Translations under genes and position numbers: made by a program | Origin: Bordetella parapertussis | GTDB lineage: Bacteria; Pseudomonadota; Gammaproteobacteria; Burkholderiales; Burkholderiaceae_C | Length of the DNA: 64,000 bases | Assembly: GCA_945878355.1 (NCBI GenBank) | Contig: CAMCTC010000002.1 | Location: 1-64,000 of the forward strand | Reading direction: 5' to 3' | Part shown: positions 28,889 through 37,352 of the stretch, piece after piece | Numbering within the stretch: the first letter of the stretch is position 1 | How the letters are laid out: the number at the start of each line of letters is the position of its first letter | Notes under the pieces: generated by a model | Told to the model about the DNA's origin: nothing | Seen by the model: only the letters and a program-made list of their open reading frames with translations | The model's database searches: none

Positions 28889-30350
28889 GGTCACCAACCT
28901 GGATGCCCAGCCTGGCCATGCGGTAGCGCATCTGGCGCAGCGACAGCCCCAAGCTGCTGCCCGCTGCCGTGCGGTTGAAGCGGTGGCGCTCGAGCGCGCG
29001 GACGATGATGTCGCGCTCGACCGCATCGAGATGCGCCACCAAGTCGCTGGGCAGCGCAAGGCCTTCGCTGACCACTGGCACGCGCTCCGGCAACTCCAAC
29101 GATTGCCACTCGCTGTCGGCGAAGGCCTCTTCGCCAAGACCCAGGTCGTCGCGATCGATCAGCTCGGCGTCGCCCAGCGTGACCGCCCGATGCAACAGGT
29201 TTTCGAGTTCGCGCACATTGCCTGGAAAACCATAGTGCGACAAGTGCTCCAACGCAGATGCCGACAGCTGCGGTGCCGGCCAGACCCCAGCGTCGCGAGC
29301 AATGCGTTCCAGCACTGCAGCACAGATCAGCGCCAGGTCTTCGGCCCGCTCGCGCAGCGGCGGGATCCGGATCTGGATCACGTTGAGCCGGTAGTACAAG
29401 TCCTGTCGAAACCGCCCTTGCTGGACCTCCAGCCCCAAGTCCTTGTGCGTGGCGCTGACGATGCGCACGTTGACAGGGTGCTCGCTGACCGCACCCAGCG
29501 GCCGCACCGCGCGCTCCTGGATCGCACGCAGCAGCTTGCTCTGCATCGCCAGCGGCAGATCGCCGATCTCGTCTAGGAACAGCGTGCCGCCCTGAGCGGC
29601 CTGAAAAAACCCGGGTCTATCCTCGGCCGCACCGGTGAAAGCGCCCTTTCGGTAGCCGAAGAACTCTGCTTCGAGCAGTTGCTCAGGGATCGCACCGCAG
29701 TTGACCGCGATGAAGGCCTGGTCAGCGCGCGCGCTGACCTCGTGCAGCGCGCGCGCAACCAACTCCTTGCCAGTGCCCGACTCGCCCAGCACCATCACCG
29801 GCGCCATGCCGCGCGCCACCCGCTCGATCAGGGATCGCACCTGCTGCATCGCCGGTGCAGCACCGGCCAGACGCTGCATCGCCGTACGCTCGCCGGCGAC
29901 CTGGCGCACCACCGCTGCCGCACCGGGCAAGCCCAGCGCCCGCCTGGCCTGCGCCTTGGGAGCTGTCGACGCCAAACTGGTATCGCGACCTATCGCAGCG
30001 GCGACCACGTTGCGGAACTGCCGCAGGTCCACCGGCTTGGTGAGGTAGTCGAAAGCGCCGGCCTTGAGCGCCTCCACCGCGTTCTCGGCCGAACCGTAGG
30101 CAGTGATCACGATCGCTTTTTCACTGCGCCCTGCTGCCTCGATCCTGCGCAACAAGTCGAGCCCGCTGCCGTCGGGCAGTCGCATGTCGGTGATCACGGC
30201 GTTGTAGCCTCGTTCGCTCAGGCGCTCCCAGGCCTCCTGTAGCGATCCAGCGCTGTAAACGTCGTAGCCCTCACGCAACAAGGTCAGCTCATAGAGCGTG
30301 CGCAAGTCGGGCTCGTCATCCACCACCAGCAGGCTGAACGGCGCGGTCAT
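28875..30350 (-). CDS. pilR: Sigma-54-dependent response regulator PilR
   Basis: This regulator activates type IV pilin genes with RpoN when phosphorylated by PilS. The receiver domain (about residues 6-120) has the acidic VVDDEPD, phosphoacceptor in VITDMRLPDGSG and LTKPV lysine. The AAA+ domain (about 170-400) has Walker A GESGTGKE, the sigma-54-contacting GAFTGA loop and Walker B GTLFLDEIGDL. A Fis-type helix-turn-helix (FNRTAAGSSLGLSLRQM) ends the protein. The start is the ATG at 30350 (MTAPFSLLVVDDEP), giving 491 residues. Pairing with a membrane kinase of the PilS type supports the assignment over NtrC; pilin genes are not in the window. Confidence 0.9.
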   Translation of the reverse strand: MTAPFSLLVVDDEPDLRTLYELTLLREGYDVYSAGSLQEAWERLSERGYNAVITDMRLPDGSGLDLLRRIEAAGRSEKAIVITAYGSAENAVEALKAGAFDYLTKPVDLRQFRNVVAAAIGRDTSLASTAPKAQARRALGLPGAAAVVRQVAGERTAMQRLAGAAPAMQQVRSLIERVARGMAPVMVLGESGTGKELVARALHEVSARADQAFIAVNCGAIPEQLLEAEFFGYRKGAFTGAAEDRPGFFQAAQGGTLFLDEIGDLPLAMQSKLLRAIQERAVRPLGAVSEHPVNVRIVSATHKDLGLEVQQGRFRQDLYYRLNVIQIRIPPLRERAEDLALICAAVLERIARDAGVWPAPQLSASALEHLSHYGFPGNVRELENLLHRAVTLGDAELIDRDDLGLGEEAFADSEWQSLELPERVPVVSEGLALPSDLVAHLDAVERDIIVRALERHRFNRTAAGSSLGLSLRQMRYRMARLGIQVGDHGLD

Positions 30351-30407
30351 GGTGGCGAGTCTGGAGGAGGGCTGCAATGGAAGAGTGGACCGGTCGACGC
30401 AGCAGCG

Positions 30408-32219
30408 TCAGACCGCAGGGCCAGCTCGCATCACGACAGCAAAGACATTGCTGTAGCGCGAACCCGCTGGCCCCGGGCTGAACTCTATGTTCGCACCATG
30501 GCGATCACAAAGCTCGCGGCAAATATACAGACCCAGGCCACTGCCACGGCTGCGGGTGGAAAAAAAGGGCTCGAACAGATGGCGCTCGACATCGGCCGAA
30601 ATCGCCACGCCGTCGCTTGCCACGCTGAGCGTGACCGCACCGACCAGCGGGCCGGCCGCCAGGCGCAGGCGCACCGCGCCAGGCGAAGGACCGGCATGGC
30701 GGACCGCGTTGTCGAGCAGGTTGACCAGCACACGGCGCAAATGCTCAGCATCGAAATAAGCGGGCATAGGATTGGTAGGAAATTCACAGATCAGCCGATC
30801 GGCGATCCGGGTTTCCGGCGACGCGCCGCGGCACCAGTCGTCAAACACCATCGCCACCTCGACCCGAGCGTCGATCACCACTGGTGTCGCCACAGCACCC
30901 GGGGCCGCCGCCAGCACATCGTCGACGATGCGCTTGAGTCGCCAGGCGTTATCGGCAACGATGTGCGCGAGCTGTAGCTGCGCGCCCGGCAGCTCGTCCT
31001 CGAGCAACAGCGCGATGGCCTGCGAGATCGCTGCCAGCGGGTTGCGGATCTCGTGCGCGATGCCGACCGAGACCTGTCCCATCGCCGCGAGCTTGTGCTG
31101 GCGAGCCTGGTCCCGGACGCTGCGCATGTCCTGCAAGAACAGCACGCAGATGTCTTCTGGCGGCTTGTCATCGGCACCAATGCCGCCACGCCGCGTGAAG
31201 CGCGCCCTCAGTTGCAGCGTTCGGACATCGCCATCGGCCAGCGCCAAGCAGATCTCGCGCGCAGCGTCAGGCCAGCGTCCTTGCTGGTAAGCCTGGTCGA
31301 GTGCTTGCTGCAAGCTGTGCAAACCAGGCTGTTCTGCCAGCGCACAAGGCAGCACCATGGCCTGGCCCATCGCACCCAACAATGCGCGCGCCGCAGGGTT
31401 GAGGGTGCGCACCAGGCCTTGCCGGTCGAGCACCATCACGCCGTCGGTCAGCTCCTCAATCACCAACCGGTTGAGCAGGGTTTGCTGGTGCGCCAGCCCC
31501 AGGCTGCTGCGAGCACTGCGCTCCTCGCGCGCCAAGCGCTGTGCCAACTCGCTGGCGAGCATGCTGACCATGAACATGCCGGCGCCAGCCAACCCGGCTT
31601 GAGACAACTGGGCCAGCATCACGACGCCGTCGGACGCCGTCAGCCAGGCGCCACCCAACAACACCAAGGTCACGCCGGCCGCGGTCGCCATCGCCAGGCG
31701 GCGCTGCGTCAACGCACCGGCCATCAGCACCGGCAACACCAGTAGCGCGGCAAAGTTGAACTGCCCCAGCGGGTCGAGCAGGCGCAGCAGCGAGAAGACC
31801 AGCAGGTCAACACCGATGGTCCAGAGCCACTGCCGCAGCGAGCCTGGTCTGGCGCCTGCGGGCTGACCCAACAACCACAGCGACACCGCCTGGCCCGCAT
31901 ACGCCAGACACAAGGCCAACAGCAGCAGCGGCGTGTGCCCGCCCATCAGCGAAGCCAACCAGGGCGCGAACAACAGCGCCAGGCCGAGCGCTGCGCGAGC
32001 AGCCACATAGGTGCGCAGGATGCGCGGCAGCGCGGCGCCCTCGGTCGACATCAAACGCCTGGCCTCGCGCGCCAAGAACCGGCTGTCGCTTGCGACTACC
32101 GGGTCAATTGCGGCCTTGCGCTGAGCGAGAGCAGACAAGTCTAGAAGCCCGCCCAGGCGAGGCCCTATCAGCCTTCGCCAACCCACAGCACAGTACCGGG
32201 CGCAGGATAACCAAGCCAA
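30408..32219 (-). CDS. pilS: Membrane sensor histidine kinase PilS
   Basis: The N-terminal third (to about residue 230) holds six hydrophobic segments, the PilS membrane sensor. A PAS-like region (ELTDGVMVLDRQGLVRTLNPAA) follows. The kinase core has the H-box VGIAHEIRNPLAAISQA, the N-box region LVNLLDNAVRHA and the G-box GSGLGLYICRELCDRHG. I use the TTG at 32219, which has GAGGGG upstream and lies 9 bases after the preceding gene; the first ATG is at 32051 (MSTEGAALPRIL) and would also keep all domains. The response regulator partner is directly downstream. Confidence 0.88.
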   Translation of the reverse strand: MAWLSCARYCAVGWRRLIGPRLGGLLDLSALAQRKAAIDPVVASDSRFLAREARRLMSTEGAALPRILRTYVAARAALGLALLFAPWLASLMGGHTPLLLLALCLAYAGQAVSLWLLGQPAGARPGSLRQWLWTIGVDLLVFSLLRLLDPLGQFNFAALLVLPVLMAGALTQRRLAMATAAGVTLVLLGGAWLTASDGVVMLAQLSQAGLAGAGMFMVSMLASELAQRLAREERSARSSLGLAHQQTLLNRLVIEELTDGVMVLDRQGLVRTLNPAARALLGAMGQAMVLPCALAEQPGLHSLQQALDQAYQQGRWPDAAREICLALADGDVRTLQLRARFTRRGGIGADDKPPEDICVLFLQDMRSVRDQARQHKLAAMGQVSVGIAHEIRNPLAAISQAIALLLEDELPGAQLQLAHIVADNAWRLKRIVDDVLAAAPGAVATPVVIDARVEVAMVFDDWCRGASPETRIADRLICEFPTNPMPAYFDAEHLRRVLVNLLDNAVRHAGPSPGAVRLRLAAGPLVGAVTLSVASDGVAISADVERHLFEPFFSTRSRGSGLGLYICRELCDRHGANIEFSPGPAGSRYSNVFAVVMRAGPAV

Positions 32220-32228
32220 GCGGGCCCC

Positions 32229-32465
32229 TCAAGCCGGCGGGATGGGTGCGGGGCCGAGCCGCCGGTGACCTTCGCTGCAGTACAGGCGTGAGCCCTCGGA
32301 TACCGCGTCCGCCGCCGGCAGATGCACGCCGCAATGCGCGCATTCGACCATCGCCACCGGCGCGGCCCGCTCGGCAAGCCCGGGTGACCCGCCGTCCGAA
32401 CGCAGGCGCTTGACCAGCATCCAGATGCCCACGCCCACCACCAACAGCACCAGCAAGTATTTCAC
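32229..32465 (-). CDS. PP0621 family small protein with zinc-ribbon-like cysteines
   Basis: This 78-residue protein has one N-terminal membrane segment (KYLLVLLVVGVGIWMLVKRL). A cytoplasmic tail follows containing ECAHCGVHLP and LYCSEGHR, a Cys-x2-Cys ... Cys-x3-His arrangement that could bind one zinc. Proteins of this shape are annotated as the PP0621 family and often lie just upstream of pilS in Burkholderiales. Function is unknown. It is in the same minus-strand operon as the cytochrome assembly gene and pilSR. Confidence 0.85.
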   Translation of the reverse strand: MKYLLVLLVVGVGIWMLVKRLRSDGGSPGLAERAAPVAMVECAHCGVHLPAADAVSEGSRLYCSEGHRRLGPAPIPPA

Positions 32466-32546
32466 GCGCTATCCCGTTTCATGAACAAAGCTCGCCGACA
32501 GTGTCGCCCCCCGAGCCCCCCGCCCCTGGCTCGTGCCAGGCGACGA

Positions 32547-33395
32547 TCAATTGCTGCCACGGCCCAGCAACACCTCGAACACAAAGCGCGATCCGACATA
32601 GGCCAGCAGCAGCAAAACGGCGCCGACGTAGAGCCAGCGGGTGGCGCGCCGGCCGCGCCAGCCCTGCCAGCGGCGACCTGCCAGCAATGCGGCCAGCACC
32701 GCCCAGCCCAGCAGCGAGAACACGGTCTTGTGGTCCCAACGCCATTGCGGCGCGGTGGCCACACCCAGCACCAAGGCCAGCGTCAAGACCCCGAAACCGG
32801 CCTCGACGAAGCGAAAGGTCAAGCGCTCAAGCCGCAGCAGCGGCAGACCCATCGCTGCCGGCGCCGGGCTGAGATCCGACACCGGCATCGCCGCCTGACC
32901 GCCACGCAGCCGCAACCGACGCTCGGCCGAATCGAGCATCGTGGCATGCAGCACCGCAGCGCCCAGCAGCGCATAGGACGCCACGCCCAGAACCCAGTGC
33001 ACCGGCGCCCAGCTGTTGAGCGTGGGCCGCACCTCGCCAGGGAATGCCCAGGCCAGCAAAACCCCGACCGCACCGTGCAAAGCCAGCACTCGCCGCACGC
33101 CTGGCAACAGCAGGAAGCGGCTTTCTACCTCGTACACCGCGAGCACCAGCCAGACGGTGAGCGACAGCACTGGGCCGAAACCGAGTCGCGCACCGGGCTC
33201 GGCGCGGCCCCAGCCGCCCACGTCCAGCGCCAGCAGCACGGCGTGTAGCAGCCAAGCTGCCGCCAAGGCTGGCGCGGGCAGCCGCGACTGCACCCTGGCC
33301 GGCAGCGCTGCCACGGCGTATGCCAACATCGCCAGCAAGGCCAGCACCAGCGGCGCGGCGCCCAGATTGGCTGCAGGGGCGAACGATAGAATCAT
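32547..33395 (-). CDS. CcsA/HemX-type cytochrome c assembly membrane protein
   Basis: This inner-membrane protein of about 282 residues has eight hydrophobic segments. It belongs to the cytochrome c assembly (CcsA/HemX/YpjD) group, judged by the PTLNSWAPVHWVLGVASYALLG segment and the final WDHKTVFSLLGWAVLAAL. The start is the ATG at 33395 (MILSFAPAANL). Members are annotated as heme export or cytochrome biogenesis proteins, but this YpjD-type branch has no proven heme role. It is divergent from ffh, with a 48-base gap, and is the first gene of the operon running through pilSR to ampD. Confidence 0.82.
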   Translation of the reverse strand: MILSFAPAANLGAAPLVLALLAMLAYAVAALPARVQSRLPAPALAAAWLLHAVLLALDVGGWGRAEPGARLGFGPVLSLTVWLVLAVYEVESRFLLLPGVRRVLALHGAVGVLLAWAFPGEVRPTLNSWAPVHWVLGVASYALLGAAVLHATMLDSAERRLRLRGGQAAMPVSDLSPAPAAMGLPLLRLERLTFRFVEAGFGVLTLALVLGVATAPQWRWDHKTVFSLLGWAVLAALLAGRRWQGWRGRRATRWLYVGAVLLLLAYVGSRFVFEVLLGRGSN

Positions 33396-33443
33396 GGCCG
33401 ACAGTGTACTTTCGCGGCCTGCCAAGTGCCCGCTCTTCCGACG

Positions 33444-34799
33444 ATGGCATCGACCCTCTCAGACCGCCTGTCACGCCTCGTCAAGACGATGCGTGGCCAA
33501 GCCCGCATCACCGACAGCAACGTCGCAGACATGCTGCGCGAGGTGCGAATGGCCTTGCTCGAGGCCGATGTGGCATTGCCGGTGGTGCGCGACTTCGTCG
33601 CCCGCGTCAAGGACAAAGCGCTGGGTACCGAGGTGGTGGGCTCGCTCAACCCGGGCCAGGCGCTGGTCGGCGTGGTTCACAAGGAACTCGCCGCGACCAT
33701 GGGCGAAGGGGTCTCTGACCTCAACCTGGCCACCCAGCCGCCGGCGGTGATCCTGATGGCGGGCCTGCAAGGCGCGGGCAAGACCACCACGACCGCCAAG
33801 CTGGCCAAACACCTGATCGAGCGGCGCAAGAAGAAGGTGCTGACGGTCTCGGCCGACGTCTACCGCCCGGCAGCGATCGAGCAGCTCAAGACCGTCACGC
33901 GCCAGGCCGGTGCCGAATGGTTTCCGTCGACCCCGGATCAAAAGCCGCTAGCCATCGTGCTGGCCGCACTCGACCATGCCAGGCGCCACTACTTCGACGT
34001 GCTGCTGGTCGACACCGCCGGCCGGCTGGGCATAGATGAAGCCTTGATGGCCGAGATCAGCGAACTGCACGCCACGCTCAAACCCATCGAGACCTTGTTC
34101 GTCGTCGACGCGATGCAAGGCCAGGACGCGATCAACACCGCGCGCGCCTTCAAGGAGGCGCTGCCGATCACCGGCATCGTGCTGACCAAGCTGGACGGTG
34201 ACTCGCGCGGCGGCGCTGCGCTGTCGGTTCGCCAAATCACCGGCGCACCGATCAAGTTTGCCGGCGTGTCCGAAAAGATCGACGGCTTGGAGGTGTTCGA
34301 CGCCGAACGCCATGCCGGCCGGGTGCTGGGCATGGGCGACATCGTCGCGCTGGTCGAACAAGTGCAAAAAGGCGTCGACCTCGGTGCCGCACAGCAACTG
34401 GCCGACAAGGTCAGGTCAGGCGACGCTTTCGACCTCAACGACTTCCTGATGCAGATCTCGCAGATGAAGAAGATGGGCGGGCTCTCAGGCCTGATGGACA
34501 AGCTGCCTAGCGCGATGACGGCCAAGGCCGGCAAGGTCGACATGGACAAGGCCGAGAGAGACGTGCGCCGGATGGAAGGCATCATCCACTCGATGACCGC
34601 ACTCGAGCGCCGCAAGCCCGAACTGCTCAAGGCCAGCCGCAAGCGCCGCGTTGCTGCCGGCGCCGGCGTGCATGTTCAGGAGGTCAACCGCATGCTCAAC
34701 CAGTTCGAGCAGATGCAGGGGATGATGAAGAAGATGAAGGGCGGCGGCCTGATGAAGATGATGAAACGCATGGGCGGCATGAAGGGGATGCTGGGCTGA
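33444..34799 (+). CDS. ffh: Signal recognition particle protein Ffh
   Basis: Ffh is the SRP54 GTPase that binds signal sequences of inner-membrane proteins on the ribosome and delivers them to FtsY. The NG domain has GLQGAGKTTTTAKLAKHL (P-loop), LVDTAGRLGIDEALM and TKLDGDSRGGAAL. The C-terminal M domain (about residues 300-451) is rich in methionine, ending in a run of MKKMKGGG- and MKMMKRMGG-type motifs. The start is the ATG at 33444. A TAGAAT (33387-33392) is a candidate -10. Its receptor gene ftsY converges from the other strand 15 bases away. Confidence 0.97.
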   Translation: MASTLSDRLSRLVKTMRGQARITDSNVADMLREVRMALLEADVALPVVRDFVARVKDKALGTEVVGSLNPGQALVGVVHKELAATMGEGVSDLNLATQPPAVILMAGLQGAGKTTTTAKLAKHLIERRKKKVLTVSADVYRPAAIEQLKTVTRQAGAEWFPSTPDQKPLAIVLAALDHARRHYFDVLLVDTAGRLGIDEALMAEISELHATLKPIETLFVVDAMQGQDAINTARAFKEALPITGIVLTKLDGDSRGGAALSVRQITGAPIKFAGVSEKIDGLEVFDAERHAGRVLGMGDIVALVEQVQKGVDLGAAQQLADKVRSGDAFDLNDFLMQISQMKKMGGLSGLMDKLPSAMTAKAGKVDMDKAERDVRRMEGIIHSMTALERRKPELLKASRKRRVAAGAGVHVQEVNRMLNQFEQMQGMMKKMKGGGLMKMMKRMGGMKGMLG

Positions 34800-34814
34800 G
34801 CGCCTGCGAAACTG

Positions 34815-36041
34815 TCAAGCCAGCAGCGCCTGCGCGAACTCGCTGGCGCTGAAAGTTTGCAGGTCTTCCAGCTTCTCGCCCACGCCGATGAAGTAGACCG
34901 GCACCGGACGCAGCGCCGGGTCACGAGCAGAACGCTCTCGCGCCCACAGCGAAATCGCCGCCAGCACCCCGCCCTTGGCGGTGCCATCGAGCTTGGTGAC
35001 GATCAGGCCCGTCAGGCCCAGCGCCTCGTCGAAAGCCTTGACCTGGGCTAGCGCGTTCTGGCCGGTATTGCCGTCGACCACCAGCAAGACCTCGTGCGGC
35101 GCGCCGGCGTCGGCCTTGGCGATCACGCGCTTGATCTTGCGCAGTTCCTCCATCAAGTGCAACTGTGTCGGCAACCGGCCCGCAGTGTCGGCGATCACCA
35201 CGTCGCGGCCGCGCGCCTTGCCCGCCGTCACGGCGTCAAACGCCACAGCGGCCGGGTCAGCGCCTTCCTGGCTGACGATCTCGACCTTGTTGCGGTCGGC
35301 CCAGACCTCGAGTTGCTCGCGCGCCGCAGCGCGGAAAGTGTCGGCCGCGGCCAGCAGCACCGTTCGCTCAGCCTCGGCCAGGTGGTGCGTGAGCTTGCCG
35401 ATGCTGGTGGTCTTGCCCGCGCCGTTGACGCCCACGACCATCATCACGGTGGGCTGGAACTGGCCCACGACCAAAGGCTGCTCGAGCGGTGCCAGCAACT
35501 CGGCCAGTGCCTCGGCGAGCAACCCTTTGACGCGCACCGGGTCGGTGGCCTTGGCCTCTTTGACCCGTCGCTTCAAGTCCAGCAGCAAGAACTCGGTCGC
35601 GCGAACGCCCGCGTCAGCCATCAACAGCGCAGCTTCCAACTCCTCGTACAGCGAATCGTCGATCTGGGTGCCGGTAAAGACCTGGGCAATGCTGCTGCCG
35701 GTCTTGCGCAGGCCGTTGCGCAGTTTGTCCAACCAGGATTGGCGGCTGGGCACAGAGCCAGGCGAGGCGGCGGGCTTCAGGGCCAGCGCGGCTGGCGACG
35801 GCGCCGCAGCAGGCGCCTCGATCGGTACGTCGGCAGGCTCGGCCGCCGCACCGACGAGTTTGGCAACCGCTGCTGTGGTCGATTTCCACCATGACCCTGC
35901 AGCCTGCTCGGCAACAGGGGGGACGACAGTCGGCGGCACAGGCACAGGCACCGGCATCGCTGTCTCGATATGGAGGGGCGCCGAGGCGTCGGTGTGCGGG
36001 GCGGGCGCTGGCGCCGTCTTTTTCTTGAAGAAGCTGAACAT
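34815..36041 (-). CDS. ftsY: Signal recognition particle receptor FtsY
   Basis: This is the membrane-associated GTPase receptor for SRP. The NG domain (about residues 105-408) has GVNGAGKTTSIGKLTHHL, IADTAGRLPTQLHLM and TKLDGTAKGGVL. The N-terminal A region is a Pro/Ala-rich stretch after MFSFFKKKTAPAPAP, rather than the strongly acidic form of E. coli. The start is the ATG at 36041; an ATG at 36065 would add eight atypical residues. It converges on ffh, an arrangement that places both SRP GTPases side by side. Confidence 0.96.
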   Translation of the reverse strand: MFSFFKKKTAPAPAPHTDASAPLHIETAMPVPVPVPPTVVPPVAEQAAGSWWKSTTAAVAKLVGAAAEPADVPIEAPAAAPSPAALALKPAASPGSVPSRQSWLDKLRNGLRKTGSSIAQVFTGTQIDDSLYEELEAALLMADAGVRATEFLLLDLKRRVKEAKATDPVRVKGLLAEALAELLAPLEQPLVVGQFQPTVMMVVGVNGAGKTTSIGKLTHHLAEAERTVLLAAADTFRAAAREQLEVWADRNKVEIVSQEGADPAAVAFDAVTAGKARGRDVVIADTAGRLPTQLHLMEELRKIKRVIAKADAGAPHEVLLVVDGNTGQNALAQVKAFDEALGLTGLIVTKLDGTAKGGVLAAISLWARERSARDPALRPVPVYFIGVGEKLEDLQTFSASEFAQALLA

Positions 36042-36088
36042 TTTCGATTCTGGTGACAGCGGCACATGAGGCCCGCAGGAAGGTCCCC

Positions 36089-36094
36089 TATAAT
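36089..36094 (+). promoter_or_regulatory. Consensus -10 box of the tRNA promoter
   Basis: A perfect TATAAT lies 12-17 bases before the mature tRNA 5' end. No clear TTGACA-like -35 is seen 16-18 bases further upstream. The box falls in the ftsY upstream region. Confidence 0.7.
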
Positions 36095-36105
36095 CGCAGA
36101 CTCGT

Positions 36106-36182
<77 letters not shown>

Positions 36183-36199
36183 TACGCATCAAGCAATGG

Positions 36200-36230
36200 G
36201 CCCCGTCCACAAGACGGGGCTTTGTTGTTT
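36200..36230 (+). terminator. Rho-independent terminator after the tRNA
   Basis: GCCCCGTC (36200-36207) pairs with GACGGGGC (36213-36220) around a five-base loop and is followed by TTTGTTGTTT. It lies 18 bases past the tRNA CCA. Confidence 0.9.
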
Positions 36231-36496
36231 CTGGGCGCCGGTAGGCAAGTCGCCCCAACCGTTCGCCGTCGCCTAGGCGGCCTCCCAAGCGTCAAGCTTG
36301 GGCCTGCAGAACGGATCAGCGCCGCACGACCTCGGGTCGTTCGCCGTCTCAAGCCTCGTCCGCCTCGACTTGGTCGCTGCCGGCCTGGACCATGCGCAGC
36401 GCGAGTTGCTGGCGCGCTCGAGACCAAAGTGCGTAAGACGATCAAACCCTGAAAGTCAAACCAGAACCAGCGGCTGTTGATCGAGCGTCCGGCGCA
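36231..36496. other. Non-coding or degenerate stretch after the tRNA terminator
   Basis: No open frame here has codon use or motifs that I recognise. It contains a few short inverted repeats (for example CCCAAGC...GCTTGGG at 36286-36302). There is no copy of the tRNA 3' end, so no evidence for an attachment site. Confidence 0.5.
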
Positions 36497-37045
36497 TTAC
36501 CTGACGCCGCTGGCCCACAGCAGATGATCGACGAACACCTCGGCATCCAACCTGGCACGGCTCCATTGAGGCTTTGACAAGTTCTTGATGATCGCGTTCA
36601 GTTCATCTGTCGCCTCGGGGTTCTTGAGGGTTCTCGCCACCCACAGCCAGTTGATGGCCTTGGCGATGTCAAAGCCAACGCTCTTCTTGTCGGCAAAGAT
36701 CTTGCCGAGTTTGTAAGCCGCCGCGCCATCCAAAGCCGTCGCCAGACGCTCCAGCGCATCGATCTCACTCGCCGTATCCGCCTGAGCGGAGATCGACACC
36801 GAACGCAGTCCACGCGCTGGGCGGGCCGTGGCGTCCCCCTTTGTCGGCCGAACCCGCGGCGGGTCTGGCCGGCCATTCACTTCAGGATCGCCGACAGACA
36901 TGAAAACTTCATCAGGGGTGAGGGCATGTCTCTTGACGATGCTTCGCACCGTCGCCAATGCCTCGCCCCGATCCTTCCTCGTTTCGGCGTCGATGGCTTC
37001 AGCAATCGCTTGTTGCTGCTTGAGAAGCTGTTCCAACCTGCTCAT
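36497..37045 (-). CDS. H-NS-like N-terminus joined to a Sel1-like C-terminus
   Basis: This 182-residue protein starts at the ATG at 37045, with GAAGG upstream. Residues 1-48 (LEQLLKQQQAIAEAIDAETR, then RGEALATVRSIVKRHALTPDEVF) look like the coiled-coil oligomerisation domain of H-NS family proteins. The usual C-terminal DNA-binding motif (TWTG-R-G-R-P) is missing. Instead a Pro/Arg linker leads to a helical region (about 105-182) with LGKIFADKKSVGFDIAKAINW and ATDELNAI, which fits the Sel1-like repeat pattern. It could bind or block H-NS without binding DNA, or have another partner. The assignment is by eye and not certain. Confidence 0.55.
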   Translation of the reverse strand: MSRLEQLLKQQQAIAEAIDAETRKDRGEALATVRSIVKRHALTPDEVFMSVGDPEVNGRPDPPRVRPTKGDATARPARGLRSVSISAQADTASEIDALERLATALDGAAAYKLGKIFADKKSVGFDIAKAINWLWVARTLKNPEATDELNAIIKNLSKPQWSRARLDAEVFVDHLLWASGVR

Positions 37046-37352
37046 GCCGATGCCTTCGCTGTTCGATGCCAAGCTTGAAACTCTGCTGGTGGCCAAGCCC
37101 GTGTCGGCCGATCCCAAGACAAGTCACGAATGATACGCAGTCGCGGCACCTGAAAATTTTCTCGGCAGCGATGGTCGATTGTTTGCCTGCCAACCGCTGC
37201 ACTGGGTTCGCGATGCCAGGTGCAAGGGTTGATCGGTTTCGACGGGTCGGCCTTGAGTTCACTGGATTGGGCATACGCCAGCATCGGGCGGCGACCGATG
37301 GCATCATGACCCGGGGTCTGCTTTGCTTCGTTGTCCTTCCCGGGAGTCCTAT
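37046..37352. other. Intergenic region between divergent genes
   Basis: These 307 bases separate the H-NS-like gene (minus) from the Bug gene (plus). On the minus strand TATCAT near 37129 with a TTTTC-rich element about 16 bases upstream could form a weak promoter. On the plus strand GGGAG (37341-37345) is the Bug ribosome site. No gene is seen. Confidence 0.5.

Noticed and set aside
32479..32764. Small minus-strand frames within the end of the cytochrome assembly gene
   Set aside because: They overlap the conserved C-terminal segments of that membrane protein in other frames.
36298..36480. Small open frame after the tRNA
   Set aside because: It has no ribosome site, no similarity that I recognise, and overlaps other equally long meaningless frames.
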